Positions 49,037-59,011 of a stretch of DNA of 64,000 nt are shown here, one piece after another. Position 1 is the first letter of the stretch. Every line of letters starts with the position of its first letter. A program made the translations under genes and the position numbers. Under the pieces are notes generated by a model. The model made no database searches, was not told the DNA's origin, and saw nothing but the letters and a program-made list of their open reading frames with translations. Source of the DNA: JABFRZ01 sp964631945 (GTDB taxonomy: Bacteria > Planctomycetota > UBA1135 > GCA-002686595); contig CAZWAY010000011.1 in assembly GCA_964631945.1 (NCBI GenBank), forward strand, positions 1-64,000. Reading direction: 5' to 3'.

Positions 49037-49762
49037 GTGAGCGTGCCCATCCTCGGGATCACGACCTACGCGCCGCGCGAGAACCTCGAGCGTTTCCACC
49101 TGCCCGTCGAGTACGTGCACGCCGTGCGCCGCGCGGGCGCGCTACCCTGGCTGATCCCGCCGGGCGAGCCGCGCCTGGCGGAGCTGCTCGGGCACCTCGA
49201 CGGGCTGGTGCTCTCGGGCGGCGGCGACGTCGATCCGGAGCTGTACGGTGGGGCGCGCGACCACCCGCAGCTCTACGGCATCCACCGCGAGCGCGACGAG
49301 ACCGAGCTCGCGCTGGCGCGCGCGGCCTTCGAGCGACAGATCCCGACGCTCGGCATCTGCCGCGGCTGTCAGCTCATCAACGTGGCCTTCGGCGGCAGCC
49401 TGATCGAGCACCTGCCGGACGAGGTGGGCGAGGGACTCGCGCACCGCGGCGCGGGGCCGGGCACCTCGAGCCTGCACGAGGTCGAGCTCGCGCGCGGCTC
49501 GCGCCTGCTCACGATCATCGGCCGCGAGCATCCGAGCACGTCCTCCTCGCACCACCAGGCCATCCGTCGCCTGGCGCCGGGCCTCGAGGTGGTCGCGCGC
49601 GCGCCGGACGGCACGATCGAGGCCGTCGAGCGCCGCGGGCATCCTTTCTACCTCGCCGTGCAGTGGCACCCCGAGGAGACGGCCGCCGAGGACGCCGGCC
49701 AGCAGCGACTGTTCGACGCGCTCGCGGCGGCCGCGCGCGCCTACCGGAAGGACCAGACATGA
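49037..49762 (+). CDS. Class I glutamine amidotransferase, gamma-glutamyl-GABA hydrolase-like (PuuD type)
   Basis: 241 residues from a GTG at 49037. VLSGGGDVDPELYG, the nucleophile Cys108 in GICRGCQLINVAFGG, and His211/Glu213 in VQWHPEET complete the catalytic triad of this hydrolase group. It removes the gamma-glutamyl group from the product of the upstream glutamine-synthetase-like enzyme after the amine side has been oxidised, in the cytoplasm. Its stop overlaps the SDR start (ATGA), so the two are coupled. M. tuberculosis has the same set of families side by side at Rv2857c-Rv2860c. Confidence 0.9.
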   Translation: MSVPILGITTYAPRENLERFHLPVEYVHAVRRAGALPWLIPPGEPRLAELLGHLDGLVLSGGGDVDPELYGGARDHPQLYGIHRERDETELALARAAFERQIPTLGICRGCQLINVAFGGSLIEHLPDEVGEGLAHRGAGPGTSSLHEVELARGSRLLTIIGREHPSTSSSHHQAIRRLAPGLEVVARAPDGTIEAVERRGHPFYLAVQWHPEETAAEDAGQQRLFDALAAAARAYRKDQT

Positions 49763-50550
49763 GCGCAGCGGGTGGCGGACGGTTGCAGGGACGGGTGGCG
49801 CTGATCACGGGCGCGGGCGGCGGCATCGGCGGCGAATCGGCGCTCTTGTTCGCGGCCGAGGGCGCGGCGGTGCTCGTGGCCGACGTGGACCAGCGCGGCG
49901 GTCAGGAGACCGTCGCGCGCGTCACCGCGGCCGGTGGGCGCGCGCTGTTCGTGCGCGCCGACGTCTCGCGGGACGCCGACTGCGCGCGCATGGTGGCCGA
50001 GGCCGAGCGCGCCTTCGGCAAGCTCGACGTGCTCTTCAACAACGCCGGGATCATGGACTCCGCCGACGACGACGCCGTGAACACGCCCGAGTCGGTGTGG
50101 GAGAAGACGCTGGCCATCAACCTGAAGGGCGTGTTCCTGGGCTGCAAGCACGGCATCCCGGCCCTGAAGCGCGCCGGCGGCGGCAGCGTGATCAACGTGG
50201 CCTCGTTCGTGGCGCACCTCGGGGCCGCGACCCCGCAACTCGCCTACACCGCCTCGAAGGGCGGCGTGCTCGCCATGACGCGCGAGCTCGCGGTCATCCA
50301 CGCGCGCCAGAACATCCGCGTGAACGCGCTCTCGCCCGGCCCGCTGCGCACCGAGCTCCTGATGAAGTTCCTGGACACCGAGGCCAAGAAGCAGCGCCGC
50401 CTCGTGCACATCCCGATGGGCCGGTTCGGCGAGGCCAAGGAGATGGCCAAGGCGGCGCTGTTCCTGGCCTGCGATGATTCCTCCTACATGACCGGTGGAT
50501 CGCTGCTGGTCGACGGCGGCATCACGGCGGCCTACGTGACGCCGGAGTAG
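49759..50550 (+). CDS. Short-chain dehydrogenase/reductase
   Basis: 263 residues. TGAGGGIGGESA near residue 17 is the NAD(P)-binding loop and ADVD at the end of beta2 favours NAD. NNAG lies at 94-97 and the catalytic residues are Ser149, Tyr163 and Lys167 in YTASKGG. SPGPLRTELL and YMTGGSLLVDGG close the fold. The substrate is not given by sequence; in comparable clusters an SDR of this type oxidises the alcohol side of a gamma-glutamylated amine. It is coupled by overlap to the amidotransferase, and a small membrane-protein gene follows after 12 bases. Confidence 0.9.
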   Translation: MSAAGGGRLQGRVALITGAGGGIGGESALLFAAEGAAVLVADVDQRGGQETVARVTAAGGRALFVRADVSRDADCARMVAEAERAFGKLDVLFNNAGIMDSADDDAVNTPESVWEKTLAINLKGVFLGCKHGIPALKRAGGGSVINVASFVAHLGAATPQLAYTASKGGVLAMTRELAVIHARQNIRVNALSPGPLRTELLMKFLDTEAKKQRRLVHIPMGRFGEAKEMAKAALFLACDDSSYMTGGSLLVDGGITAAYVTPE

Positions 50551-50562
50551 GATGCGGGCCGC

Positions 50563-50802
50563 ATGGCCATCGGCGTCGTCTGGCTCCTCCTCGGCCTCTT
50601 CTACTGGATCGCGATCCTCATCGGAGCGTTGCTGGTCTTCGTCGCTGCGCCGAAGGGGCGCAGGGCCCTGCGCGTGGCAGCCTACTTCGCCATCGTCGGG
50701 CTCACCGTCGCATCGAGCGCGCTGATCCCCGCCATCGGAGTCTGGATCTGGGGCCCCGTGCTGTTCGTCGCCGCGATCCCCCTCGGCAGCCTCATGGAAT
50801 AG
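50563..50802 (+). CDS. Small membrane protein
   Basis: 79 residues with three hydrophobic segments (GVVWLLLGLFYWIAILIGALLVFVAA, VAAYFAIVGLTVASSALIPAI, VWIWGPVLFVAAIPLG) joined by a basic loop PKGRRALR. It starts 12 bases after the SDR stop, so it may be part of the same transcript. I do not recognise the family and can assign no function. Confidence 0.6.
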   Translation: MAIGVVWLLLGLFYWIAILIGALLVFVAAPKGRRALRVAAYFAIVGLTVASSALIPAIGVWIWGPVLFVAAIPLGSLME

Positions 50803-50945
50803 GTGACCTGAAGCGCTGTGCGAGCTGCGCGGGGATCCCTGTCCGCACTCGAGATCCGCGAGTGTCCGACACCCGCGCGGAGGCACGGCAGTCTTTCGTC
50901 TCCAGCTCCCTGGACGGAGTCAGAGATGCCGGTATGGTTTTCCAT

Positions 50946-51173
50946 ATGAAGACGACCCTGGTCATCGACGACCAGGTGATGACGCGCCTCAAGCAGGAGG
51001 CGGCGCGTCAGGACACCACGATCTCGGCGCTGGTCGAGGCCGCCCTGCGCGCGTTCCTGCGGCGGCCGCGGCGCAGGGCCGACCTGCCCCCGCTGCCCTC
51101 GTTCCGCGGCGGGGTCCCGGCAGTGGACATCGCCGATCGTGAGGCGCTCGACGAGGCGATGGGGGACGGCTGA
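50946..51173 (+). CDS. vapB: VapB-type ribbon-helix-helix antitoxin
   Basis: 75 residues from the ATG at 50946 (an upstream ATG at 50862 gives no family-like sequence). MKTTLVIDDQVMTRLKQEAARQDTTISALVEAALRAFLRRP is a typical ribbon-helix-helix DNA-binding domain; the Pro/Arg linker and PSFRGGVPAVDIADREAL are the toxin-wrapping tail of this VapB group. Its stop overlaps the vapC frame. Because the toxin gene is deleted internally, only the antitoxin half is intact. RHH antitoxins repress their own promoter. Confidence 0.82.
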   Translation: MKTTLVIDDQVMTRLKQEAARQDTTISALVEAALRAFLRRPRRRADLPPLPSFRGGVPAVDIADREALDEAMGDG

Positions 51174-51376
51174 CGTGGCTCGTCGACACCAACGTGCTGG
51201 TGTGCGCGGCGAACCGGGACTCACCCGAGCACGGAGCCTGCCGGCCGCTGTTCGAGCGGTGGAGGGTCTCGGCCCTGATGCGGGAGCACGGCATCCGCCG
51301 CATCGTCACCCGTGACGAGGGCTTCCGCCGCTTCGCGTTCCTGGAGGTGCTGGATCCCTTGAAGGTGAAGTCGTGA
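51170..51376 (+). pseudogene. vapC: VapC PIN-domain toxin with large internal deletion
   Basis: Only 68 codons remain where this PIN group has about 135-150. The N-terminal part TWLVDTNVLVCAANRDSPEHGACRPLFERW (first acidic residue Asp6) is joined in frame to the C-terminal part ALMREHGIRRIVTRDEGF (last acidic residue Asp49). The middle is missing, including the usual Glu and the Asp of the DxHDA-type motif. The start would be CTG at 51170 overlapping the vapB stop; no ATG/GTG/TTG is available. RNase activity is not expected. This is either a natural deletion or collapsed assembly. Confidence 0.75.
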
Positions 51377-51392
51377 CCGCGGTCGCTCCGTC

Positions 51393-53249
51393 TCAGCGCC
51401 GGTTGCCAGGCGTCAGGTGCGTGAGCACCTGCACCAGTCGTTCGAGCAGGTCGCCGTCGCCCGGCCTCCCGAAGTTGCGCAGCACGACTTCCTTGGCGAA
51501 GAGGTGGATCAGGTAGCGCAGGCGGCCGGCGTCGCTCTCGGCCGCCGTGCGGTAGTCGGGGTGGCTCTCGTTGTACTCCCAGGCGTCGGCCACCAGGCGT
51601 GAGCGCCAGGGCTCGCCGGGGGCGTGGATCGGACGCGGCTCGGGGATGCCGCCGACGCGTTCGCGGCCCAGGAGCTCGAGGCTGGTCTCGAGCTCGGCCG
51701 TGGCCTCGGCCTGGAGCTTGCCCGAGTGCACGAGCACGTGCAGCACGGAGAGCGCGGGCGTCGAGGGCGCGGTGAAGCGCGCGCCGTCGGCCTCGGCCAC
51801 GAGCTCGCCCGGGCCCTCGAGGCGCCAGCGGAAGTCGAGCGGGCCGCTGGCCGGCCGGCCGTCGGCGTCGAGCGCGCGCGCGCGGAAGGAGCGCGTCACC
51901 TCGGGCGGCAGACGCAGGTTCCCGGGCACGAGCTTGACGCGCGCGAGCGGGCCGGGCGGGAAGAGCTGGCCGTCGGCTTCGTGCGCCGGTGCGGGGGTGT
52001 CGTCGCGCTCTGCGGCGGCCGAGGCAGGCTCGGCCCGCGCGGGGGTCGCGAGCGAGGCCTCGAGCGCGGCGCCGAGGCGCTGGCCCCGCTCGCGCGCGTC
52101 CTCGCGGGCGTCGTCGCGCGCGCCGGCCTTGACGTCGAAGAGCTCGTACTCGGGCAGACGCGAGGCCACCGAGCGGAACGCGCGGCGGATGTCACGCGCC
52201 ATGGTCTGCGTGCGCGCCGCCTCGCTGCGCTCGCTCTCGGCGGCCAGGCGCGTCTCGAGCTCGCGCTCGAGGCCCGCCAGCGCCCGCAGGAAGGCCTCGG
52301 CGGCCTCGTTGGGCGCGAAGCCGCGGCGCGTGCCGGGTGCCACCTCGAGCTCGGGGTAGTCGATCACGCCCTCGAGGCGGCCGGTGGTCCACACCGGGCG
52401 CGGGAGCTCGCCGTCCACCAGCGCGATGTCGTCGAGCACGGTCGCGCCGCCGCAGGCGAGCGCGACCCGGCCCGTGCGTTCGTCCTCGCCGGAGACGAAG
52501 TACAGCTCCACGCGCGCGTCCTCGTGGCCCGGGACAGCGAGCTCGTGCAGCTCGGCCAGCGGCGCGCCCAGGAACGGCTGCGGCTTGACCACGAAGTGCT
52601 TCTGGGCCGTGCCGCGCGAGACGCGGTCGCGGATGGTGAGCTCGGCCCCGCGCTCGAGCAGCTGGCCGCGCAGCTCGCCCGCGAGGTACGCCTGCAGGCG
52701 CGGCGGCCGGATCACGCGCGCGGCGGCCTCGTGCAGGCCGCGCAGCGTGATCTCGGTGTAGGTCGGCTCGTCCGCCAGGGCCTTGGCGCGCACCTTGACG
52801 ATCTCGGCACGCTCCTGGTCCTCGTAGAGCCGCAGGCACAGCGCCGCTCCGCCGCCCACGCGGCTCTCGATCTCCATCGCCGCCGACACGCTCCAGAAGC
52901 CGATCAGGCCGATGCCGTACTTGCCGAGGATCATCTGCTCGCGCCGCTCGGAGGGCGAGAGGTGGCGCTTGTGCGAGTGCCCGATGGTCGTGGCGATGCG
53001 CCGCAGCGCGTCCTCGCGCTCGAGCTCGGGGAAGATGCCGGTGCCGTCGTCCCAAAGGCGCAGCACGCGCTTCCCCTTCTCGTTCAGCCACACGAGCTCG
53101 ATGCGCCGCGCGCAGGCGTCGAGCGAGTTCTGCACCAGCTCGGCCACGGCCTTGCGCGGGTCCGACTGGCTGCGCGCGAGCAGCCGGATCAGGTCGAACG
53201 GGTCCTGCGGGCGTAGACGCACGCGCGCGGCGGGAGTCTGCTTGGCCAT
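51393..53249 (-). CDS. HSP90/MORC-like GHKL ATPase with Ig-like C-terminal region
   Basis: 618 residues from an ATG at 53249. The GHKL ATPase domain covers about 1-180: AVAELVQNSLDACARRIEL (N box), LWDDGTGIF, and MILGKYGIGLIGFWSVS (ATP lid). An S5-like domain extends to about 330 (RGFAPNEAAEAFLRALAGLE), then a charged helical segment, a Pro/Ala linker, and an Ig-like beta segment (LDFRWRLEGPGELVAEADGARF). A helical C-terminus ends the protein. ATP-driven dimer closure is expected; the client or DNA target is unknown. It converges on the broken vapC gene (16-base gap), on the opposite strand. No known defence partner is adjacent. Confidence 0.8.
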   Translation of the reverse strand: MAKQTPAARVRLRPQDPFDLIRLLARSQSDPRKAVAELVQNSLDACARRIELVWLNEKGKRVLRLWDDGTGIFPELEREDALRRIATTIGHSHKRHLSPSERREQMILGKYGIGLIGFWSVSAAMEIESRVGGGAALCLRLYEDQERAEIVKVRAKALADEPTYTEITLRGLHEAAARVIRPPRLQAYLAGELRGQLLERGAELTIRDRVSRGTAQKHFVVKPQPFLGAPLAELHELAVPGHEDARVELYFVSGEDERTGRVALACGGATVLDDIALVDGELPRPVWTTGRLEGVIDYPELEVAPGTRRGFAPNEAAEAFLRALAGLERELETRLAAESERSEAARTQTMARDIRRAFRSVASRLPEYELFDVKAGARDDAREDARERGQRLGAALEASLATPARAEPASAAAERDDTPAPAHEADGQLFPPGPLARVKLVPGNLRLPPEVTRSFRARALDADGRPASGPLDFRWRLEGPGELVAEADGARFTAPSTPALSVLHVLVHSGKLQAEATAELETSLELLGRERVGGIPEPRPIHAPGEPWRSRLVADAWEYNESHPDYRTAAESDAGRLRYLIHLFAKEVVLRNFGRPGDGDLLERLVQVLTHLTPGNRR

Positions 53250-53350
53250 GGCGGCGCAGAGGATACCTGCTGGGGACCCGGATCGGCTCGGGGCGAGTGC
53301 GGTCGACCCCGGGGCCGGAGCGGCCGGCGGCCCGCACGGGCCCGCAACGA

Positions 53351-53382
53351 CAGCGGCCCGGACCACGGGGCCCGGGCCGCTG
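53351..53382 (-). terminator. Strong GC hairpin downstream of the DUF1579 gene
   Basis: Perfect 11-bp stem (CAGCGGCCCGG at 53351-53361 with CCGGGCCGCTG at 53372-53382) and a 10-base loop, beginning 22 bases past the DUF1579 stop. No T tract follows, so it may work as a GC-rich terminator or 3' stabiliser. Confidence 0.6.
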
Positions 53383-53404
53383 CCTTCGTCGGATCCCGCG
53401 ACGC

Positions 53405-53893
53405 TCAGGCGCGCTTGTAGTGGTTCGTCATCATCTTGATCTCCTTGCCGTCCGGCATGGTGCAGAACATCTCGAAGACGCGCTCGTTCTTGCTGATGAC
53501 CTTCTCGGTCGTGCGGTGCTTCAGGACCGAGTTCGTCATGCAGCTCCAGAACTCGCCGTGCATCGTCAGGGTGTCGCCCTTCTGCGTGCCCTTGAGGACG
53601 CACAGGACCGGCGCCATCGAGTCGACCCAGGTCGAGACGAACTGCTTGGAGTGCGGCTCGAAGCCGAGCGTGGCGCGCCCGGTGAAGGGCATGCCCATCA
53701 TCTGGTTCTCGAACTTGCTGAGGGTCCAGAACTCGCCCACCATCTCGACCGTCTCCTTGGCGGTCGACTCCATGGGCGGCTGGCCGGGTTCCATGTAGAA
53801 CTTGCAGGCGACCTTCCAGGTCCCGGCGTGGTCCTTGAGCATGCGGTGCTCGGCGGTCGGCTGCGGCATGGGGGGCGCGGATTGTTCGCTCAT
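53405..53893 (-). CDS. DUF1579 family protein
   Basis: 162 residues. MPQPTAEHRMLKDHAGTWKVACKFYMEPGQPPMES is the conserved DUF1579 opening, followed by MGMPFTGRATLGFEPHSKQFVSTWVDSMAPV and TMPDGKEIKMMTNHYKR. The family is a small beta-barrel of unknown function; a lipid- or ligand-binding role is sometimes suggested from the fold. No signal peptide is seen. The gene is monocistronic, with a strong hairpin just beyond the stop and 249 bases of otherwise featureless sequence upstream. Confidence 0.88.
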   Translation of the reverse strand: MSEQSAPPMPQPTAEHRMLKDHAGTWKVACKFYMEPGQPPMESTAKETVEMVGEFWTLSKFENQMMGMPFTGRATLGFEPHSKQFVSTWVDSMAPVLCVLKGTQKGDTLTMHGEFWSCMTNSVLKHRTTEKVISKNERVFEMFCTMPDGKEIKMMTNHYKRA

Positions 53894-54142
53894 CGGTATT
53901 CCTCCGGAGTTCGGTTTCGTGTGCAGGATGGAAGCGGGCGTGGCGCGCCCGCTGGGGCCAGGCTAGCGGCGATCCGGCGCCGGGCAACCGACCGTCCCTG
54001 GCATGAACTTGGCTCGAACCTGGCGAAGCGCGCCAAGAGGAGGCGTGGGGACAGCGCCCGAGCCGAGTAGGATGCCCCGGCTGCCTGCCGACGCCGACGG
54101 AGCGTCGCGGCCAGCCCTGCAAGATCGAGCCGCAATATCGAG

Positions 54143-54388
54143 ATGGAACTCCTCTGGTTCGCGCTGATCGGATTGGCCGCCGGCTGGTTGGCGAGCCAGC
54201 TCACCAGGGGCGGCGGCGGGAGCTTCGTTGGCTATCTCGCGCTGGGAGTGGTTGGAGCCCTGCTCGGCGGCTGGCTCTTCCGCCTGGCCGGCTTCGCACC
54301 CACCCATTTGCTCGGCAGCCTCATCACCGCCACGGTGGGTGCGATCGTGGTGATCTGGGTCGTCGGTCTCGCCAAACGCAAGCGCTGA
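54143..54388 (+). CDS. GlsB/YeaQ/YmgE-family small membrane protein
   Basis: 81 residues. ALIGLAAGWLASQLTRGGGGSFVGYLALGVVGALLGGWLF is the transglycosylase-associated protein pattern: Gly-rich helices with a short GGG loop. Three membrane helices and a basic end (GLAKRKR) fit the family, which is stress-induced in many bacteria but has no proven activity. The gene stands alone, convergent with the aldehyde dehydrogenase (16-base gap). Confidence 0.88.
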   Translation: MELLWFALIGLAAGWLASQLTRGGGGSFVGYLALGVVGALLGGWLFRLAGFAPTHLLGSLITATVGAIVVIWVVGLAKRKR

Positions 54389-54404
54389 CGGACGCAGAGG
54401 ACTC

Positions 54405-55778
<1,374 letters not shown>

Positions 55779-56047
55779 GCCGGAGATCCTGGAGAACGTC
55801 GCGGGCACCTGTCCAGCGCGGGCACGCCGACCCCACTGTGCGCAGGGATCCCGAGCGCGAGGCGGAATCCATCGCCTGGATCCGCTCGACCGGGCAATCC
55901 GCGCACGCATCGGTTTCGCCCGGCGGCCCTCGGCCGGTAAGGGTCGTGCTCGCGCGGACCGTCCGTTCAGCTCGAGCCCCGGGCAGACCGAAGGCTGCCG
56001 TGCTTCTCGCTGGGGGCGGGAAGCGGGGCTCGTTACAAGGGGAGGCC

Positions 56048-58174
56048 GTGGGGTTGTCGAGATCATCCGGGTTCGCAGCGTCTGTTTCGTTCCTGCTCGC
56101 GGCGAGTCTGCAAGCGAGCGCCGCCGCGCAGGAGGTGCGTCTCGCCGGCGTGAATGCGGAGGGCATCCTGCTCGGCGTCGATCCCTCCAGCGGCCGCGCC
56201 ACGCGTCTCTCGGGCGTCGGGGTCGCGGGCTACGGCTCGGTCGAGGGGCTGGCGCTCGACCCGAGCACGGGCACGCTCTACGGCGTCGACGTCGACACGC
56301 GCGAGCTGCTCACGATCGATCCCGTGACGCGCCAGGGCACGCCGGTGGGTGGGCTCGGGTTCCTCGGCGTCGGCAGCCTCACCTTCGATCCCACGCGACG
56401 CGTCCTGTGGGCGGTGGAGAACGTCCCCGGGGCCTCCGATCGCCTGGTCTCGATCGATCCCGCGAATGCCCACGGCACGGTGGTCGGCGAGATCGGCGTC
56501 ACCGACGTCGGCGGCCTCGCCTTCGACGCGAGCACGCGCATCCTGTACGGCACCGACGTGGGCACCGCCGACCGGCTGATCCGTATCGACACGAGCACCG
56601 GGCGCGGCACGCCGATCGGGCCGCTCGGCTTCGTGTGGGTGGGAGCCCTGGGCTTCGACGGGAACACGCTGCGCGGGGTGGACCTGCAGAGCGACGTGCT
56701 CGTCACGATCAACCGCGTCACGGGCCAGGGCACGGCCATGCCCACGCCGCTCGGCTTCAGCGACGTGCGCGGGCTGGCGCTCGACCCGAGCACCGGCACG
56801 CTGTTCGGCATGGACGCCGCCACGGGTCAGCTGCTCGATGTCGAGCGCCCAAGCGGCCAGGCCGCGTCGCTCGGGCCGCTCGGCCTGCGCGGCCTGCGCG
56901 GCCTGGCCTACCTGCCGCGCGCGGGCGTGCTCTACGCCACGGACGCGGGCAACGACACGCTGCTCTCGCTCGATCCGTTCTCGGGCCGCGCCACGGTCGT
57001 CGGCAACCTCGTGGATCCCGGCGGCAATCGGCTGTACGAGGTGTTCGCCCTGGCGCAGGATCCGTTCCGCCGGCGGCTGTACGGCGTGGATCGGCTGAGC
57101 AAGCGCCTGCTGCGCATCGACCGCACCAGCGCGCGAGCGACGAGCGCGCTGGCCCTGACCTACCCCGGCGGGCAGCCGATCTTCGGGCTGCGCGCGCTGG
57201 CCTTCGACACGGGGACGCGCACGCTGTTCGGGGTCGATTCGAACGGCGTCGACAGCCGCCTGGTGCGCCTGGATCCGGAGCGGGGCGTGGGCACGCTCGT
57301 GGCCCCGTCCGCGCCGATGCCCTTCGCCAACGTGCACGGTCTGGTGTACGCCTCGCGCGAGGGCCTGCTGATCGCCACGACCGAGCAGGGCAGCGCAGGT
57401 GCGCTGGTGCGCAAGCTGATCGCCATCGAGCCGAGCAACGGACACTGGAGCGAGCTGGCTCCGCTCGGGTCGGGCACGGTCTACGGGCTCGCCTACGATC
57501 CCTTCTCCGGCGCGCTCGCGGGGACGACCGGCTCCAACCTCTACCTGCTGGATGCCAGTGGAGTCGGCGCGACGCTCGGGGCGCTCGGGATCACGGAACT
57601 CGAGGGGCTGGCCTACGACGCGGTCGGCGATGTCCTGTACGGCACGACCGTGGGCAACTCCCTGGTGCCCACCGGCCGGCTGGTGACGATCCAGACGCAC
57701 AGCGGGGCCGGCACGCCGGTGGGCCCGCTGGTCGACGCCGCGGGCAACGTCTACAGCGCGGTCGCGGGCCTGGCCTTCGATCCGCTTTCGCGGCGGCTCT
57801 ACGGCGCGGACACGCTGCGCGATCAACTCGTGCGCATCCAGCCCGGCACGGGCCGCGTCACGCCGGTGGGGCCGCTCGGATTCCAGGAGGTGCAGGGCCT
57901 GGCCTTCCGCGCGAGCACGGGGACCCTGTACGGGGTCGACGGCGCGACGGACCAGCTGATCCGTATCGACCCGGCGACCGGCCGCGGCACGGCCCTTGGC
58001 GCGCTGGGCTTCCGCGACGTGGAGGGACTCGAGTTCGACGACGCCTCCGGCACGCTGTACGGGAGCGACGTCGAGACGCTGCAGTGGCTGCGCATCGACC
58101 CGCTCACCGGGCGTGGCACGGCGCTGGGCTCGACCGGCTACAAGATCGACGGGTTGGCCGGTCGCATCCCCTAG
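56048..58174 (+). CDS. Secreted multi-repeat beta-propeller-like protein
   Basis: 708 residues from a GTG at 56048, just after a strong AGGGGAGG ribosome site; a TTG at 56054 is an alternative with better spacing. A signal peptide follows (FAASVSFLLAASLQASAAAQ). The rest is about 15 repeats of 38-50 residues with the pattern GLAxDPSTGTLYGVD, then LIRIDPATGRGTPVGPLGF, as in DUF4394/NHL-like propellers. Fifteen blades is too many for one propeller, so two are likely. The protein has no heme, protease or anchor motif. It precedes an orphan response regulator. Confidence 0.8.
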   Translation: MGLSRSSGFAASVSFLLAASLQASAAAQEVRLAGVNAEGILLGVDPSSGRATRLSGVGVAGYGSVEGLALDPSTGTLYGVDVDTRELLTIDPVTRQGTPVGGLGFLGVGSLTFDPTRRVLWAVENVPGASDRLVSIDPANAHGTVVGEIGVTDVGGLAFDASTRILYGTDVGTADRLIRIDTSTGRGTPIGPLGFVWVGALGFDGNTLRGVDLQSDVLVTINRVTGQGTAMPTPLGFSDVRGLALDPSTGTLFGMDAATGQLLDVERPSGQAASLGPLGLRGLRGLAYLPRAGVLYATDAGNDTLLSLDPFSGRATVVGNLVDPGGNRLYEVFALAQDPFRRRLYGVDRLSKRLLRIDRTSARATSALALTYPGGQPIFGLRALAFDTGTRTLFGVDSNGVDSRLVRLDPERGVGTLVAPSAPMPFANVHGLVYASREGLLIATTEQGSAGALVRKLIAIEPSNGHWSELAPLGSGTVYGLAYDPFSGALAGTTGSNLYLLDASGVGATLGALGITELEGLAYDAVGDVLYGTTVGNSLVPTGRLVTIQTHSGAGTPVGPLVDAAGNVYSAVAGLAFDPLSRRLYGADTLRDQLVRIQPGTGRVTPVGPLGFQEVQGLAFRASTGTLYGVDGATDQLIRIDPATGRGTALGALGFRDVEGLEFDDASGTLYGSDVETLQWLRIDPLTGRGTALGSTGYKIDGLAGRIP

Positions 58175-58178
58175 GGGC

Positions 58179-58194
58179 ACCGTCCGAGGACGGT
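58179..58194 (+). terminator. Small hairpin after the propeller gene
   Basis: ACCGTC and GACGGT form a 6-bp stem around CGAG, five bases after the stop. It is short and lacks a T tract, so termination is only possible. Confidence 0.3.
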
Positions 58195-58333
58195 CGGAGG
58201 AGGCAGGCCGACCCGGCATCCGGCCCCCGCTCCGTCCGGGATTTCAGCCCTGCAATCACGGGCAGGGGAGCGCTGCGATGTACCGTTCCGCGAAGGAGGT
58301 CGCATTCGATCGTGATTGCGACTCGCTACCGGG

Positions 58334-59011
58334 ATGAAGATCCTCCTCATCGAAGTCGAGCCACGCGCCTCCGGGCACGTCGCGCACGAGCTCGGCCCGC
58401 TCGGGTTCCAGGTCGAGGTCGTCCCCGATTGGCGCACGGGGCTGAAGCGCGCCGTCGGCGGCGGACACGAGGTCGTCGTGCTCGACCTCGTGCTGCAGGG
58501 GATCACCAGCAACCGAGTCCTGGGCGAGCTGCGGCGCAGGGACGCCAGCGTCCCGGTGCTCGTGCTCTGCGCGCACGACGGGGTGGGGGAGCGCGTGCGC
58601 GCGCTGAACGAGGGCGCCGACGACTTCCTGGGCAAGCCCTTCAGCGTCGACGAACTGGCGGCGCGCGTGCGGGCCCTGGTGCGCCGTACGCAGCGGTCCA
58701 TGGCTGGCGTGATCGAGCTGGCCGACCTGCGCATGGACCTGCGCACGCGGCGGGTGGAGCGAGCGGGGCGCGCGGTCACGCTCACCGCCCGAGAGTTCGC
58801 GCTGCTCCAGTTCCTCTTGAAGAACCGCGACGCGGTCGTGACGCGCGCGATGATCGCCGAGCACGTCTGGGGGCAGCACTTCGGCTCGTTCAGCAACGTG
58901 ATCGACGTCTACGTCCGCTACCTGCGCGCCAAGGTCGATTCCGGGCGCGAGCCGCGCCTGATCCACACCCTGCGGGGCGTGGGCTACGTGCTGTCGGAAT
59001 CCCAGCCCTGA
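58334..59011 (+). CDS. Orphan OmpR/PhoB-family response regulator
   Basis: 225 residues from the ATG at 58334. The receiver keeps the phospho-acceptor Asp (VVVLDLVLQG), the Thr/Ser position replaced by Cys (VLVLCAHDG) and Lys in LGKPFSVDEL. The acidic pocket is altered: LLIEVEPR where most have EDD/EDE, so one Mg-coordinating Asp is Val. The winged helix is normal (ELADLRMDLRTRRVERAGRAVTLTAREFALLQFLLKNRD, NVIDVYVRYLRAKVD, TLRGVGYVLSE). No kinase gene adjoins. A set of 11-bp direct repeats, the usual binding architecture of this family, lies 119 bases after its stop, before the peroxidase gene. Confidence 0.9.
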   Translation: MKILLIEVEPRASGHVAHELGPLGFQVEVVPDWRTGLKRAVGGGHEVVVLDLVLQGITSNRVLGELRRRDASVPVLVLCAHDGVGERVRALNEGADDFLGKPFSVDELAARVRALVRRTQRSMAGVIELADLRMDLRTRRVERAGRAVTLTAREFALLQFLLKNRDAVVTRAMIAEHVWGQHFGSFSNVIDVYVRYLRAKVDSGREPRLIHTLRGVGYVLSESQP

